Assembly: GCF_013697085.1 (NCBI RefSeq)
Contig: NZ_JACEFT010000019.1
Coordinates: 20,821-84,820 of the forward strand
DNA length: 64,000 nucleotides
Source of the DNA: Billgrantia kenyensis
GTDB lineage: Bacteria > Pseudomonadota > Gammaproteobacteria > Pseudomonadales > Halomonadaceae
Direction of reading: 5' to 3'
In this document: piece by piece, positions 8,801 to 15,868 of the stretch
Position numbering within the stretch: the stretch's first letter is position 1
How the letters are laid out: every line of letters begins with the position of its first letter
Position numbers and translations under genes: made by a program
The notes under the pieces: generated by a model
Seen by the model: the letters and a program-made list of their open reading frames with translations, nothing else
What the model was told of the DNA's origin: nothing
Databases searched by the model: none

Positions 8801-9074
8801 GCACCTTGAAGCCGTGGCGCAGCACCTCTAGGGTGCCGGCCCGCTCCAGCTCGCGCACCACCTTCTGAACGAATACCTGCTCGGAGGCCTGGGGGTTAGC
8901 CTTGCAGAACTTCTCCCAGCGCTCCGGCCAGGCCTCGCGCACGTAGCCGAGCAAGTCCTCGGTGTAGAGCGCCGAGGCCCGGTCATAGCCGCTGGCCGTA
9001 CCTGCTTTCCAGCCCCCGGCCACCATGGCCTCGATGATGTCCTGCTGGAAGCGGGCTTCCCTGCTGTCCGCCAT
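5871..9074 (-). CDS. hsdR: Type I restriction enzyme, R (translocase/nuclease) subunit
   Basis: 1067 residues. The N-terminal nuclease domain has the PD-(D/E)xK pattern: Asp147 in RLDLVLF and Glu161/Lys163 in LELKSQ. The motor follows with Walker A HSAGSGKSN at 322-330, the DEAH box at 438-441 (IADEAHSSQ) and motif III ATP (YYAFTATPKA). The C-terminal helical region joins the M2S core. It translocates and cuts DNA lacking the host methylation. The gene is the last of the minus-strand hsd operon, but it is separated from the DUF3800 gene by 337 bp that contain leader hairpin R1 and a possible divergent small RNA, so it may be controlled separately. Length and motifs are complete. Confidence 0.95.
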   Translation of the reverse strand: MADSREARFQQDIIEAMVAGGWKAGTASGYDRASALYTEDLLGYVREAWPERWEKFCKANPQASEQVFVQKVVRELERAGTLEVLRHGFKVPGVKFDLCSFQPDHGMNPDTLARYRANRLRVVPEVSYSPNAREKGKGGESYNPRLDLVLFVNGIPTATLELKSQFKQTVENAKRQYRQDRPIKDPVTRKPEPLLTFKRGALVHFAVSQAEVAMTTKLAGKETYFLPFNRGTEEGGAGNPPPDDEQRYATAYLWEQVFAPDAWLKVLGRFLHMEQKTVEDFHGRRTTKETLIFPRYHQWEVVNRLVQATLAEGPGRRYLVQHSAGSGKSNSIAWAAHQLANLYAEDGTKLFNSVIVVTDRTVLDSQLQDTIYQFEHAHGVVCPITRDISNQSKSEQLAEALASNTRIIIVTIQTFPALFDALDKRPQLAEGNYAVIADEAHSSQTGSSASKLKALLAAAGEALEDNEGEISAEVMLDAAVASRRPSERISYYAFTATPKAKTLELFGRPPNPDLPASADNKPEPFHLYSMRQAIEEGFILDVLKNYVTYSTAWKLAHPEGEDQEVDSKKASRTLAKWVRLHPYNIAQRVEVIVEHYRDNVRHLLDGQAKAMVVTASRQEAVRYQLAMQAYIQAQGYGDVHPMVAFSGSVPADEVISEEVTETSRLLNPGLKGRDLAEAFDTDDFNVMIAANKFQTGFDQPKLCAMYVDKKLQGVDCVQTLSRLNRLFPGKQTFILDFYNDGQEILDAFAPYYRRAELADVSDPNVVYDLQRSLDVSGIYHWPEVEAFAKAFFDPKAPASSLSYYCRPAQDRFKQRYQLTLEQLQTWKEARHTAEQNGDDKGLKRAEQELKDAGTTRDELDLFRKNLQSFVRTYEFLSQIVTFDDPELEQLCVYARHLYPLLRTDRLLEEEAIDVSELELTHYRLTKREEKRLRLEVAEGSPLKPVSDVGSGKPHDPEKQRLAEIIDRLNDLYGAEVSDDDKLHFANGIADRIERDEAVMAQVRNHSEDQVMHGLFPKKVTDAVLDALSDHEKLSIPLLEDEETGRQFALLILKLLAGRKARNEQVKR

Positions 9075-9243
9075 GTGTTCCCCTGCGTCTGGCGTAATTA
9101 TGCGTAACAGCCTAGCGCTTCAGGGATGCAAGGAGAAGGCTACTTAGGCCGGTACCTCGTCCAGGGGGCGCTGCGCCCCCCATCGCCGGAAGAGCCCATT
9201 CCCATGCTATCGACGCCCGCTGGATCAGGCAGCAGCGCTGACC

Positions 9244-9292
9244 AGAAGAAAGTAACCCCCCAAGGGGCGCATCCATGAGAGGCGTGGGGGGT
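9244..9292 (-). ncRNA. Leader hairpin R1 upstream of hsdR
   Basis: On the minus strand ACCCCCC (9292-9286) pairs with GGGGGGT (9261-9255), followed by TAC and a broken T-run TTTCTTCT. The 24-nt loop contains CGC/GCG arms that can pair. Over 52 aligned positions it is about 69 percent identical, without gaps, to R2 at 12551-12594. Compared with R3 the fifth stem pair is switched from G-C to C-G on both arms, a compensatory change supporting a real RNA stem. Confidence 0.45.
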
Positions 9293-9311
9293 GTTGTTGA
9301 CCAGCTAGTAG

Positions 9312-9345
9312 GCTGATTGCCATGGCTTGGCCAATCAGCTAACAT
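9312..9345 (+). promoter_or_regulatory. Possible plus-strand promoter overlapped by an inverted repeat
   Basis: TTGCCA (9317-9322) and TAACAT (9340-9345) are separated by 17 bp. A perfect 8-bp inverted repeat, GCTGATTG (9312-9319) and CAATCAGC (9332-9339), overlaps the -35 and spacer and would also overlap a minus-strand promoter feeding R1 and hsdR (TTGGCC with TACTAG, 18-bp spacer). It could be a shared operator for two divergent transcripts. Confidence 0.35.
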
Positions 9346-9351
9346 ACAAGC

Positions 9352-9412
9352 ATGGATTGGGAATGCCCGATCGGCAAGGGGCCTCGGCGAATGCGTCGGG
9401 GCCTTTTGTTTT
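9352..9412 (+). ncRNA. Candidate ~60-nt small RNA ending in an intrinsic terminator
   Basis: Downstream of the promoter at 9317-9345 there is no open frame, but 9380-9403 folds into a 10-bp hairpin (GGCCTCGGCG, loop AATG, CGTCGGGGCC, with G-T pairs) followed by TTTTGTTTT, a standard intrinsic terminator. The terminator has no plus-strand gene upstream, so the simplest reading is a short RNA of about 60 nt. It could instead simply block antisense transcription into the DUF3800 gene. Confidence 0.35.
9380..9412 (+). terminator. Plus-strand intrinsic terminator
   Basis: Ten-base-pair GC-rich stem with a 4-nt loop, followed by TTTTGTTTT. It directly abuts the stop codon of the convergent DUF3800 gene. 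In the minus direction the hairpin lacks a U-run, so it should terminate mainly plus-strand transcripts. Confidence 0.55.
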
Positions 9413-10155
9413 CAGGGATATACCTTCAACCCCCAGCCGCGGACCTGTCCAGCACGGCTACGCCGAAACTTGGCTTCCAAGATCTCGAAAGCCCGATTTG
9501 GTTGATCCGGGTTCAGCAGGTGGCGACCGATGGGACGCGCGACCATATCAGCCAGCTGCAAACCAGCCGAGTTCACCTTCTTGTTGGCCATGACGATATC
9601 CAGGGTATCTCCCAGCCCCTCTACCCGTGACTGATCCTTGATACGCCGGAATTCCAACTCCAGCGCTTGATCTTCTTGCAGCCCTCTCTGCTCGAAGACG
9701 ACATGGGTCAGTTGACCTCGCTGCCGAAGCCCTTGCAGCTCCATGAAGACGCGCTCCAATCCGAACTCCATGGCGACATGGTATGGGTTTCCATCCACAC
9801 CATGTCGCTGGGAGAATGCTTCTTTCATGATGCAAGTGGCCACTAAGATGAAGGGAGCCGTTTCGATGATCCTCGATAACTCCTCCATGAAGCGGTGTCT
9901 GACATTCGGGTTAAGAAGAATATCGAAAGGCTTTCTTGCTTTCCGGATCTCCGCCTCGTGGAGGACCACCATGTCATGACCGAAGTAGCGAAACTTCAGC
10001 TCCTGTATTTTCGGCACGATCTGTGTCAGGTAAGCTTGTTTGTGGATGATACAAAATGCCAACACGAACACTGGATAATCAGGATTGATGTTCTTCAGCC
10101 CATGATCACCACTCTCATCCACGTAAACAATATACTCTCCGAAATCACCCATCAT
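9412..10155 (-). CDS. DUF3800 family protein (RNase H-like, defence-associated)
   Basis: 247 residues. The family signature is clear: YVDESGDHG at residues 11-19 with the acidic residues of an RNase H-like fold, HEAEIRK at 66-72, and QLADMVARPIGRH at 200-212 near the C-terminus, with a conserved Asp. DUF3800 proteins are predicted nucleases frequent in defence islands; the biochemical role is unproven. The start overlaps the stop of the GIY-YIG gene in ATGA, so it is translated together with that gene and hsdS. It may be an accessory effector of the restriction system. Confidence 0.85.
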   Translation of the reverse strand: MMGDFGEYIVYVDESGDHGLKNINPDYPVFVLAFCIIHKQAYLTQIVPKIQELKFRYFGHDMVVLHEAEIRKARKPFDILLNPNVRHRFMEELSRIIETAPFILVATCIMKEAFSQRHGVDGNPYHVAMEFGLERVFMELQGLRQRGQLTHVVFEQRGLQEDQALELEFRRIKDQSRVEGLGDTLDIVMANKKVNSAGLQLADMVARPIGRHLLNPDQPNRAFEILEAKFRRSRAGQVRGWGLKVYP

Positions 10156-11123
10156 TCAGCTCCATCCCTGCCCTCTTCTCCTTCTCCGCCAGCGGCAGCG
10201 GCAGCGCTGACCTGCTGATCCTGCCACTCGCCGTAGGTCATGCCGCTGCCTTCGCCCTTCCATGAGGTCCGTCCGTTGGCACTGCGGCCAGAGATGACCG
10301 CGGCGGCGGCACTGGGACTGCTGAAGCTCTGATCCTCGTTGAATACTCTGGGACCATCACCGTTCTCTGCCAGGACCCCGTCTTCGCAGAGCTGATTGTA
10401 GAGGCTCTGGTAGCCCCGCTCGGTGCCGACCCAGCGACCCCGAGCCAGGGAGCCCTTGAAGACGTAGAACTCGCCGTCGATCTCCTGGCCGGTGGCGCTG
10501 ATGCCGTGCCGTGGCACCTCCAGAATGAAGCGGGGCGAGGCCTCTGGAACTGCCGCCGGCGCTGCTTCCGCCACCCGTGAGGGGCGCGAGGTCTCGCGCA
10601 GAAAATCGAACCCCAGCACCGGCAGTACGGTACGGATCTGCTCGACGAAGAACGCCATATCGGCGCGGTCCGACTCGGGCAGGTTGATGTAATCATGGGC
10701 GGTGCCGTTGATCAGCTTGCAGCGGCCGACCTGGCCGGCGTTCTGGATCAGCAGGCTCTCCAGGTACTTCACATGGGCTTTGGTGAGGTTCTGATCCTTG
10801 CTGGTGACCAGGCAGACCTTCTCCCAGAAATCCTTGCCACCCCCCGTGCCTGAAACAACCTCTGGGCGGTTGTGCTGCTTGAGGCGGGTGCCGACGTCGT
10901 CGCTCTCGCCTATATAGACCAGCGGGCGCAAGCTGTTCTCGGGGTCGGGACCAACCAGGAAGTAGATCCCGGTGCGGCCGCACTCCGGGCGCTGCACCAG
11001 CTCGCTAAGTTTCGTGCGCGGGCCAGTGAGCACGTGACCGGTCCAGTTCATGATCTCGGCGGTCAGCAGGCCGTTGGGCGTGCCGTCCACCAGGAATAGC
11101 CGGATGCTGCGTCCTTGCGTCAT
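10152..11123 (-). CDS. GIY-YIG nuclease with DUF4357 C-terminal domain
   Basis: 323 residues. The GIY-YIG nuclease domain spans about 50-135: TGIYFLVG, LVYIGES, the catalytic Arg80 in GTRLKQHN and Glu122 in KYLESLL. A linker leads to a DUF4357 domain at about 265-310 (SGRSANGRTSWKG, TYGEWQ), a common partner of such nucleases. All key catalytic residues are present, so it is likely an active DNA nuclease. It starts within the hsdS stop (ATGA) and ends within the DUF3800 start (ATGA), a tight three-gene unit. GIY-YIG/DUF4357 proteins are often found next to type I hsd genes. Confidence 0.88.
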   Translation of the reverse strand: MTQGRSIRLFLVDGTPNGLLTAEIMNWTGHVLTGPRTKLSELVQRPECGRTGIYFLVGPDPENSLRPLVYIGESDDVGTRLKQHNRPEVVSGTGGGKDFWEKVCLVTSKDQNLTKAHVKYLESLLIQNAGQVGRCKLINGTAHDYINLPESDRADMAFFVEQIRTVLPVLGFDFLRETSRPSRVAEAAPAAVPEASPRFILEVPRHGISATGQEIDGEFYVFKGSLARGRWVGTERGYQSLYNQLCEDGVLAENGDGPRVFNEDQSFSSPSAAAAVISGRSANGRTSWKGEGSGMTYGEWQDQQVSAAAAAGGEGEEGRDGAE

Positions 11124-12481
11124 ACCATCTCCGCTCGTGTGGCTTCAGTGGTGGCTGTTGAGCCCGCCGGTGGCTGCCAGCCGCGGACGTCAATCTTGCC
11201 GGTAACAGCAGCGGATATCAGGGCGGAGCGGCGTTCTTTTAACAAAGCTATGTTTTCATGGGACTCGACTAATAGCCCATCAACCTGATACGTGTGAGAA
11301 ACTAGGTGCTTCACGATCTCTGACTGCTCATTTTCCGGGGGGAGATAAAGCCTTAACTGAGTAAAATCGCCACCTGAAAGATGTGTCTGGTTGAAGCCAT
11401 CATCCTTGAAAAGAAGGCTCGGATGACGATCCAAGAGATAAAATAGGAAAAGGGGAGAAGCAGCGACAGGACGTATCCTGCAAACTCGTTGGTTTACTGC
11501 ATATAGGTCCGACTGCTCGACAAGGAAAGTTCTGGCTAGAGCCCTTCCATTCGGAAGATCGCTCATCACCATCAGCACATCACCTTTGTTGGCTGGGGTA
11601 AGGTTCTTGGTGCACCTTTTCACCGAACTCCCATTTGTTGATACAAAACGTGAATTCACGCAAATATATTCGCCATCGGCATCTACAAATGGCTCATGGG
11701 CTTTTCCCTGTGAAAATTCGACAATGTCTCCTAGTCGCTTTAGCTCCCAATGCGCCGGCACCTCGCCCAGCCACTCCACTCCGGAGTCCTTCATCGGTAC
11801 ATCGGGATCCAGCCCCTTGGTGACGGCATGGGAGATCACTGCCTGGCGCTTCTCCTTGAGCAGCTCGATCAGCCGCTGCTGCTCTTCTACCAAGGCGTCG
11901 ATGCGGGCGGTTTCGTTGTCAAGGAAACTCAATATCTGACGTTGCTCTGCTGTCGGAGGGAGAGGCAACGGACATGACATCACGTTACTGGATGAAATTG
12001 AGGCTAGGTTGGTGCTCTGCTTGGAGTACAGATAAAAGTAGGACCGGGCTGCACTGGAGCGAGTGAACATGGACAGCCAGTAGGGCAGCAAGTACTGGTT
12101 TGGGCGAATTGCAAAGACATGGTTCTGGTGAAGACAGTCAGCAATTTCCCCCTCCCAGACAGTCCCACGCCCAAGCTTGTCGTTGTCGCCGCCTTCGTTC
12201 ATCAAAACATCGCCGGGCTGAAGGCGATAACGCTCAACCTCGGACAAGGCAACTGTCACAGTGTTGACCGACGATAGATCGACATGCCCATCCTGAACGT
12301 TAGCAACTCGCAGGTATGGGAGGTCAACCGTGGGCGTATCATCAGAGTAGCTTTTCCCCTTGGCCACCCCACCCTGGATGGTTGCATACCACCTTAACGG
12401 CCCGACCACCCAATGCACCGGCACCTCCCCCAGCCACTCGACGCCTGAGTCTTTGTACTCGGGATACCGTGGAAAGCTCAT
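11120..12481 (-). CDS. hsdS: Type I restriction-modification specificity subunit
   Basis: 453 residues from the ATG at 12481, with AGGGAG 7 nt upstream; an in-frame ATG 21 nt earlier lacks such a site. Two target recognition domains follow a duplicated conserved motif, KDSGVEWLGEVPVHW near residue 12 and KDSGVEWLGEVPAHW near residue 230. The central coiled coil (FLDNETARIDALVEEQQRLI, then LLKEKRQAVISHAVTKGL) and the terminal one (LKERRSALISAAVTGKIDV) set the spacing between the two half-sites. The recognition domains are visibly lower in GC than the conserved parts, as usual for exchanged specificity modules. HsdS directs both methylation and cutting. Confidence 0.93.
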   Translation of the reverse strand: MSFPRYPEYKDSGVEWLGEVPVHWVVGPLRWYATIQGGVAKGKSYSDDTPTVDLPYLRVANVQDGHVDLSSVNTVTVALSEVERYRLQPGDVLMNEGGDNDKLGRGTVWEGEIADCLHQNHVFAIRPNQYLLPYWLSMFTRSSAARSYFYLYSKQSTNLASISSSNVMSCPLPLPPTAEQRQILSFLDNETARIDALVEEQQRLIELLKEKRQAVISHAVTKGLDPDVPMKDSGVEWLGEVPAHWELKRLGDIVEFSQGKAHEPFVDADGEYICVNSRFVSTNGSSVKRCTKNLTPANKGDVLMVMSDLPNGRALARTFLVEQSDLYAVNQRVCRIRPVAASPLFLFYLLDRHPSLLFKDDGFNQTHLSGGDFTQLRLYLPPENEQSEIVKHLVSHTYQVDGLLVESHENIALLKERRSALISAAVTGKIDVRGWQPPAGSTATTEATRAEMV

Positions 12482-12485
12482 CCCT

Positions 12486-12608
12486 TCACTCCCTCTCTGC
12501 ATTCATCACGGCCTCACGCCAGAAGGGCTCGGCAAGCCAACTGCCAGACACAAAAAACCCGCCAAATTGTGCGTCCGAGAGAGGCATGACGGGTGTGTCA
12601 TCCGACAT
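12486..12608 (-). CDS. Possible 40-residue leader peptide before hsdS
   Basis: An ATG at 12608 opens a 40-codon frame beginning MSDDTPVMPLSDAQFGGFFV and ending in a TGA 4 nt before the hsdS ATG, which would couple the two. The frame runs through hairpin R2. The same frame in R1 reads PLMDAPLGGLLSSG, similar to PLSDAQFGGFFVSG here, with several conservative changes, so a peptide motif may be kept in both copies. There is no good ribosome-binding site. The similarity could be a by-product of the RNA structure. Confidence 0.3.
   Translation of the reverse strand: MSDDTPVMPLSDAQFGGFFVSGSWLAEPFWREAVMNAERE
12551..12594 (-). ncRNA. Leader hairpin R2 upstream of hsdS
   Basis: On the minus strand ACCCGTC (12594-12588) pairs with GGCGGGT (12563-12557), with one U-G pair, and the last T begins a run of six T at 12557-12552. 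The 24-nt loop has the same layout as R1: TGC/GCA arms replace CGC/GCG, a covarying change. It lies between the abi gene and hsdS, 70 nt before the hsdS start, and looks like a terminator or attenuator. Confidence 0.5.
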
Positions 12609-12679
12609 GTTGCGATGATGGGCCAGCCATCTCAACGGCCAGGATCGCTTGCTAAGCGAGTACAATATATGGCAAGAGC

Positions 12680-13600
12680 TCACGGCCGCGCTTCCTCTCT
12701 TGCGTGTGCAGCATCCAGCCAGAACGCCTGTTGCTCCCACTCGGGTGGAAAGCCCATGTGTGTCACATCCATGATGTGCTGCCCGAGTAGCGTACCTAGC
12801 CGTTGCTTCCAGTGATGGCCGGGGCTGATGAGGTCCAGGCAGTAGGCCAGCATCACCAAGGTGTTGTAGATCTTACGCGGCTCATCGGGATGGAAAAGCG
12901 GCACCAGTACAGCAGGTTTTCCGGTGGGTAGCTTCATGGTGACGGTAAAGCGACGGTTCCACACACGGCTATGGTGGGCGCACAAGTTGCGCACATAGGT
13001 AAGGTGACGAATAAAGGCCTTCAGTACGCTCTGGTCGAGCCGATAGGTCTTGGCAATGCTTGCCCGGTCACTGGGGCGTAATTGGGTAATCCAGCGCGAT
13101 AGCAGCCCCATCGACATGACCTCACTCACTGCCCAGATCGGCGGTGTCTTGGGTTGCCGGTAGGTGCTTTGGTAGTGCTGGATAAAGATCTCATCGGAGC
13201 GTGCCACTTCTTTTTCCAGGCTCGCCAGGTGACGAGCGTGCCAGTCTCCTCGTGTGGCCAGTGCCGCGTCCAGGTAAGAGTGTGGCCCGTAGCGGTGGCC
13301 CATCTGGTAGGCCCATTGGGCACGTACGGAGACTTCTATCCGCTCAATGGCATCCAGAAGCAGTAACCGCAGCTCGCGATCGAAAACATACAGGTTGAGA
13401 ACGTCGTTGAACCGAGTGCCGGGGCGAAACTGGTGAGTGTCGTGATCGACCTCAAAGGGCAGCCAGTAGGCGGTCAAGCGGTAGTAGTTGAGATGGCTTA
13501 GGTAGTGGTGCGCCTGCGCATCATCTTCTACCTGCATCCCGCGCGACTTGAGCAGGTCGATTTGCTGCTCGATGGTGGTGGCGGGCTTAATGAAGTCCAT
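12680..13600 (-). CDS. Abi_2 (AbiD/AbiF-type) HEPN ribonuclease, abortive infection protein
   Basis: 306 residues from the ATG at 13600; an upstream ATG at 13654 would start inside the leader hairpin and is not preferred. Family motifs are [13 protein letters not shown] near 38-50, [20 protein letters not shown] at 73-92 and the HEPN RNase motif R-x4-H in [13 protein letters not shown] (Arg204, His209). Abi_2 proteins are phage-triggered RNA-cutting toxins; some AbiF-type members are reported to work with a non-coding RNA antitoxin and to be related to Cas13 HEPN domains. It is embedded in the hsd operon between hsdM and hsdS, behind its own promoter and hairpin R3. This is reminiscent of PrrC and RloC, nucleases linked to type I systems, but the protein itself is not of that family. 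Confidence 0.9.
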   Translation of the reverse strand: MDFIKPATTIEQQIDLLKSRGMQVEDDAQAHHYLSHLNYYRLTAYWLPFEVDHDTHQFRPGTRFNDVLNLYVFDRELRLLLLDAIERIEVSVRAQWAYQMGHRYGPHSYLDAALATRGDWHARHLASLEKEVARSDEIFIQHYQSTYRQPKTPPIWAVSEVMSMGLLSRWITQLRPSDRASIAKTYRLDQSVLKAFIRHLTYVRNLCAHHSRVWNRRFTVTMKLPTGKPAVLVPLFHPDEPRKIYNTLVMLAYCLDLISPGHHWKQRLGTLLGQHIMDVTHMGFPPEWEQQAFWLDAAHAREEARP

Positions 13601-13610
13601 GCACACCCCG

Positions 13611-13674
13611 CACAAAAAAGTAACCCGCCGGTTTGAGGGTACTCCGGAGAGCATAGCCTTGGCGGGTATTGTTG
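13611..13674 (-). ncRNA. Candidate antitoxin/leader RNA R3 upstream of the abi gene
   Basis: With the promoter at 13709-13681, transcription should begin near 13674. The first 60 nt contain ACCCGCC (13667-13661) pairing with GGCGGGT (13629-13623), a 31-nt loop holding the palindrome CTCCGGAG, then TAC and six T at 13619-13614. The abi ATG follows 14 nt later. The arrangement promoter, structured RNA, terminator, toxin gene is the one used by RNA-antitoxin systems, where leaky termination sets the toxin level. An overlapping 32-codon frame (start 13685, ending at 13587) has its start inside the -10 box and is unlikely to be used. Confidence 0.5.
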
Positions 13675-13680
13675 CTACCC

Positions 13681-13709
13681 AGCATAGGGGCGAACGCCCA
13701 CGGAGTCAA
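13681..13709 (-). promoter_or_regulatory. Sigma-70 promoter of the abi module
   Basis: Minus strand TTGACT (13709-13704), 17-bp spacer, TATGCT (13686-13681). The spacer contains GGGCG-TT-CGCCC, a small inverted repeat that could be an operator. This internal promoter would let the abi gene and downstream hsdS be expressed independently of hsdM. Confidence 0.65.
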
Positions 13710-13756
13710 TCTCGGGCCATTGGCCTTCACCCAGGCGACCAGGGGCTGGGGCGAGC

Positions 13757-15736
13757 TCATGCCGACAGCTCCTCGATCATCCGCTTGATGCGGTCGGTGC
13801 AGGCCTTGAGGTCGGCGTCGATCTCCTCCAGCGGACGCGGCGGGGTGAACTGATAGAAGTGCCTGTTGAAGGGGATCTCGAAGCCGACGATACCGATACG
13901 GCCGTCCAGCGGATCGCGCTTCTCCTCGTCGATCCAGGCGTCGGGCACGTGGGGTTTCACCTCGCGCTCGAAGTAGTCGAACACCGACTCGTCCAGCGGC
14001 ACGTTCTCGTTGTCGCGCAGGCCGCTGTCAGGCTCGGGGCTGCCCTGCTTGTCGAGACAGATGTCGGCTTCGGGATCACGCACGGAGAGGGCGTTGAGGA
14101 TCGCCTTCTGCCCCGGGGCGCCAACCTTCAAGCCTGCCGCCTTGAGTGCAGCCTTCATTGCCTTGGTGAAGGCGTCGCGGTTGGTGAAGCGATGCGCCGG
14201 GTCCAAGGTGGCGCAGGCGGCCTTGATCGCCTCACGCTCGCCCTCCGCCAGCTTCTGGAGCGGCTTCTCGTCATCGAGCTTCTCCAGGCGCTCGGGACTG
14301 GCCTGGAAGTTGAGTCGCAGCGGGCGCTCCACGGTGATGCGCCGGTAGCCGAAGGCCTCCACCGGGAAGAGCTTGCTCTCCTCGCCCTCCTGGCAGGCGC
14401 CATAGAGGCGCACGATCTCCTCGATGTCGCGGTCGGTGATGAACTGACGCTTGCTGCCCAGCGACTTGCGCATCTTGCTGGCCCGGCCAGTGGCGTTGAT
14501 CAGCTGTACCTTACCGCGGCGCTCGGCTGGCTTGTGGTTGGAGAGGACCCACACATAGGTGGCGATACCGGTGTTGTAGAAGAGGTCGGTGGGCAGGCCG
14601 ACGATGGCCTCCACCAGATCGTGCTGCAGCAGATAGCGGCGGATCTCGGACTCCCCGCTGCCGGCGCCGCCGGTGAACAAGGGCGAGCCGTTGAGGATGA
14701 TGCCGATGCGCGAGCCGCCCTCCTGGCGGGAGCGCATCTTGCTCACCAAATGCATCAGAAACAGCAGCGAGCCGTCGGAGACCCGCGGCAGGCCGGGGCC
14801 GAAACGGCCTTCGTAGCCACGCTGCTTGTGCTCGTCGGTGATCGCCTTCTGCACCTTCTTCCACTCCACGCCGAAGGGCGGATTGGAGAGCATGAAGTCG
14901 AAGTGCTCGCCGGGGAGCTGGTCGTCGGAGAGGGTGTTGCCGAGCTTGATCTGCTCCACCGCCTGGCCCTTGATCAGCATATCGGCCTTGCAGATAGCGT
15001 AGGACTCGGGGTTGAGCTCCTGGCCGTGCAGCGAGACGGTCACCCCCTGGCTGACCTCCTGGATGTACTCGTCGCTCTCGGAGAGGAAGCCGCCGGTGCC
15101 GGCGGTCGGATCGTAGACGGTGACGATGCCGTGGGGGCGAAGCTTGTCGTCCTGGCCGGTGAGCACCAGCGAGGTGGTCAGGTGGACGATGTCGCGCGGG
15201 GTGAAGTGCTCCCCCGCCGTCTCGTTGGAGCTCTCGGCGAACTTGCGGATCAGCTCCTCGAACACCAGGCCCATGCCGTAGTTGGAAAGCCGCTGCGGGC
15301 TCATGTCGATGGCGGCGAAGCGCTGCACCACCTGGTAGAGCAGATTGCTTCCGGCCAGCTGCTGGACGAAGCCCTCGAACTCGAAGTGCTCGAAGATCTC
15401 CCGGGCGTCCTGGCTAAACGACTGCACGTAGCTCATCAGGTCGTCGCCGGTCTGGGTCTCGGAGAGGCTGCCCAGGGTCAGCGGCGAGGCGTTGAAGAAG
15501 GGCTGCTCCGCCGCGCGCAGCAGCAGCTTCTCGCGCACGGCATCGGGCTTGACCTGGTGCTCCCGGGCAGCACTCAGCACATCTCCCTTGGTGGGCTCCA
15601 GCACGCACTCCAGGCGCCGCAGCAGAGTGAACGGGAGGATGATGCGGCCATACTGTGACTGCTTGAAATCGCCGCGCAGCAGATCCGCTACGGACCAGAT
15701 GAAGGCCGCCAGCTGAGAGTGACTCTCCGTGTTCAA
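13757..15736 (-). CDS. hsdM: Type I restriction-modification DNA methyltransferase, M subunit
   Basis: 659 residues from a TTG at 15736 with GGGGAAG about 6 nt upstream. The N-terminal helical domain ([32 protein letters not shown]) precedes the N6-adenine methyltransferase domain: motif [11 protein letters not shown] at 209-218 binds SAM, and motif IV NPPFG at 285-289 is catalytic. [12 protein letters not shown] near 175-186 is also conserved in HsdM. With HsdS it forms the modification enzyme; with HsdR the full restriction complex. The gene opens the operon; abi follows 157 bp later behind its own promoter. The C-terminus is longer than in EcoKI HsdM, as in many HsdM of this subgroup. Confidence 0.95.
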   Translation of the reverse strand: MNTESHSQLAAFIWSVADLLRGDFKQSQYGRIILPFTLLRRLECVLEPTKGDVLSAAREHQVKPDAVREKLLLRAAEQPFFNASPLTLGSLSETQTGDDLMSYVQSFSQDAREIFEHFEFEGFVQQLAGSNLLYQVVQRFAAIDMSPQRLSNYGMGLVFEELIRKFAESSNETAGEHFTPRDIVHLTTSLVLTGQDDKLRPHGIVTVYDPTAGTGGFLSESDEYIQEVSQGVTVSLHGQELNPESYAICKADMLIKGQAVEQIKLGNTLSDDQLPGEHFDFMLSNPPFGVEWKKVQKAITDEHKQRGYEGRFGPGLPRVSDGSLLFLMHLVSKMRSRQEGGSRIGIILNGSPLFTGGAGSGESEIRRYLLQHDLVEAIVGLPTDLFYNTGIATYVWVLSNHKPAERRGKVQLINATGRASKMRKSLGSKRQFITDRDIEEIVRLYGACQEGEESKLFPVEAFGYRRITVERPLRLNFQASPERLEKLDDEKPLQKLAEGEREAIKAACATLDPAHRFTNRDAFTKAMKAALKAAGLKVGAPGQKAILNALSVRDPEADICLDKQGSPEPDSGLRDNENVPLDESVFDYFEREVKPHVPDAWIDEEKRDPLDGRIGIVGFEIPFNRHFYQFTPPRPLEEIDADLKACTDRIKRMIEELSA

Positions 15737-15868
15737 GATACTTCCCCGCTTACGTAACTGGTATGTGACTGTTGATCGCCATCATACACAGCGAAGGGGA
15801 GTGAGGGGCAGTGCAATCCAGAGCCGAGGGACCACACTTGAAGGGTGAGCCCAAGCGCTCCGTCACAG

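Larger units (their letters stand above)
9075..9411. other. Regulatory spacer between DUF3800 gene and hsdR
   Basis: No protein gene is supported. The spacer holds hairpin leader R1 (minus strand, 9244-9292), an 8-bp inverted repeat at 9312-9339, a plausible plus-strand promoter and a plus-strand terminator at 9380-9412. Between R1 and the hsdR start there is a second GC-rich inverted repeat near 9170-9182 (GGGGGCG / CGCCCCC), which could shape the hsdR leader. Confidence 0.55.

Noticed and set aside
12486..12740. 84-residue frame overlapping the end of abi
   Set aside because: Its first 44 codons lie inside the abi gene in another frame; only the ATG at 12608 gives a plausible short peptide.
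12551..13674. C4-type phage antisense RNA
   Set aside because: The GGCGGGT-T-run arm resembles leader RNAs of P4-like phages, but no target complementarity or satellite genes were seen, so I keep only the structural description.
13587..13685. 32-residue leader peptide before abi
   Set aside because: Its ATG lies inside the -10 box, upstream of the expected transcript start, so it should not be translated from this promoter.
13859..15658. 599-codon plus-strand open frame opposite hsdM
   Set aside because: Composition artefact of a GC-rich gene read on the other strand; hsdM has all methyltransferase motifs and this frame has none.
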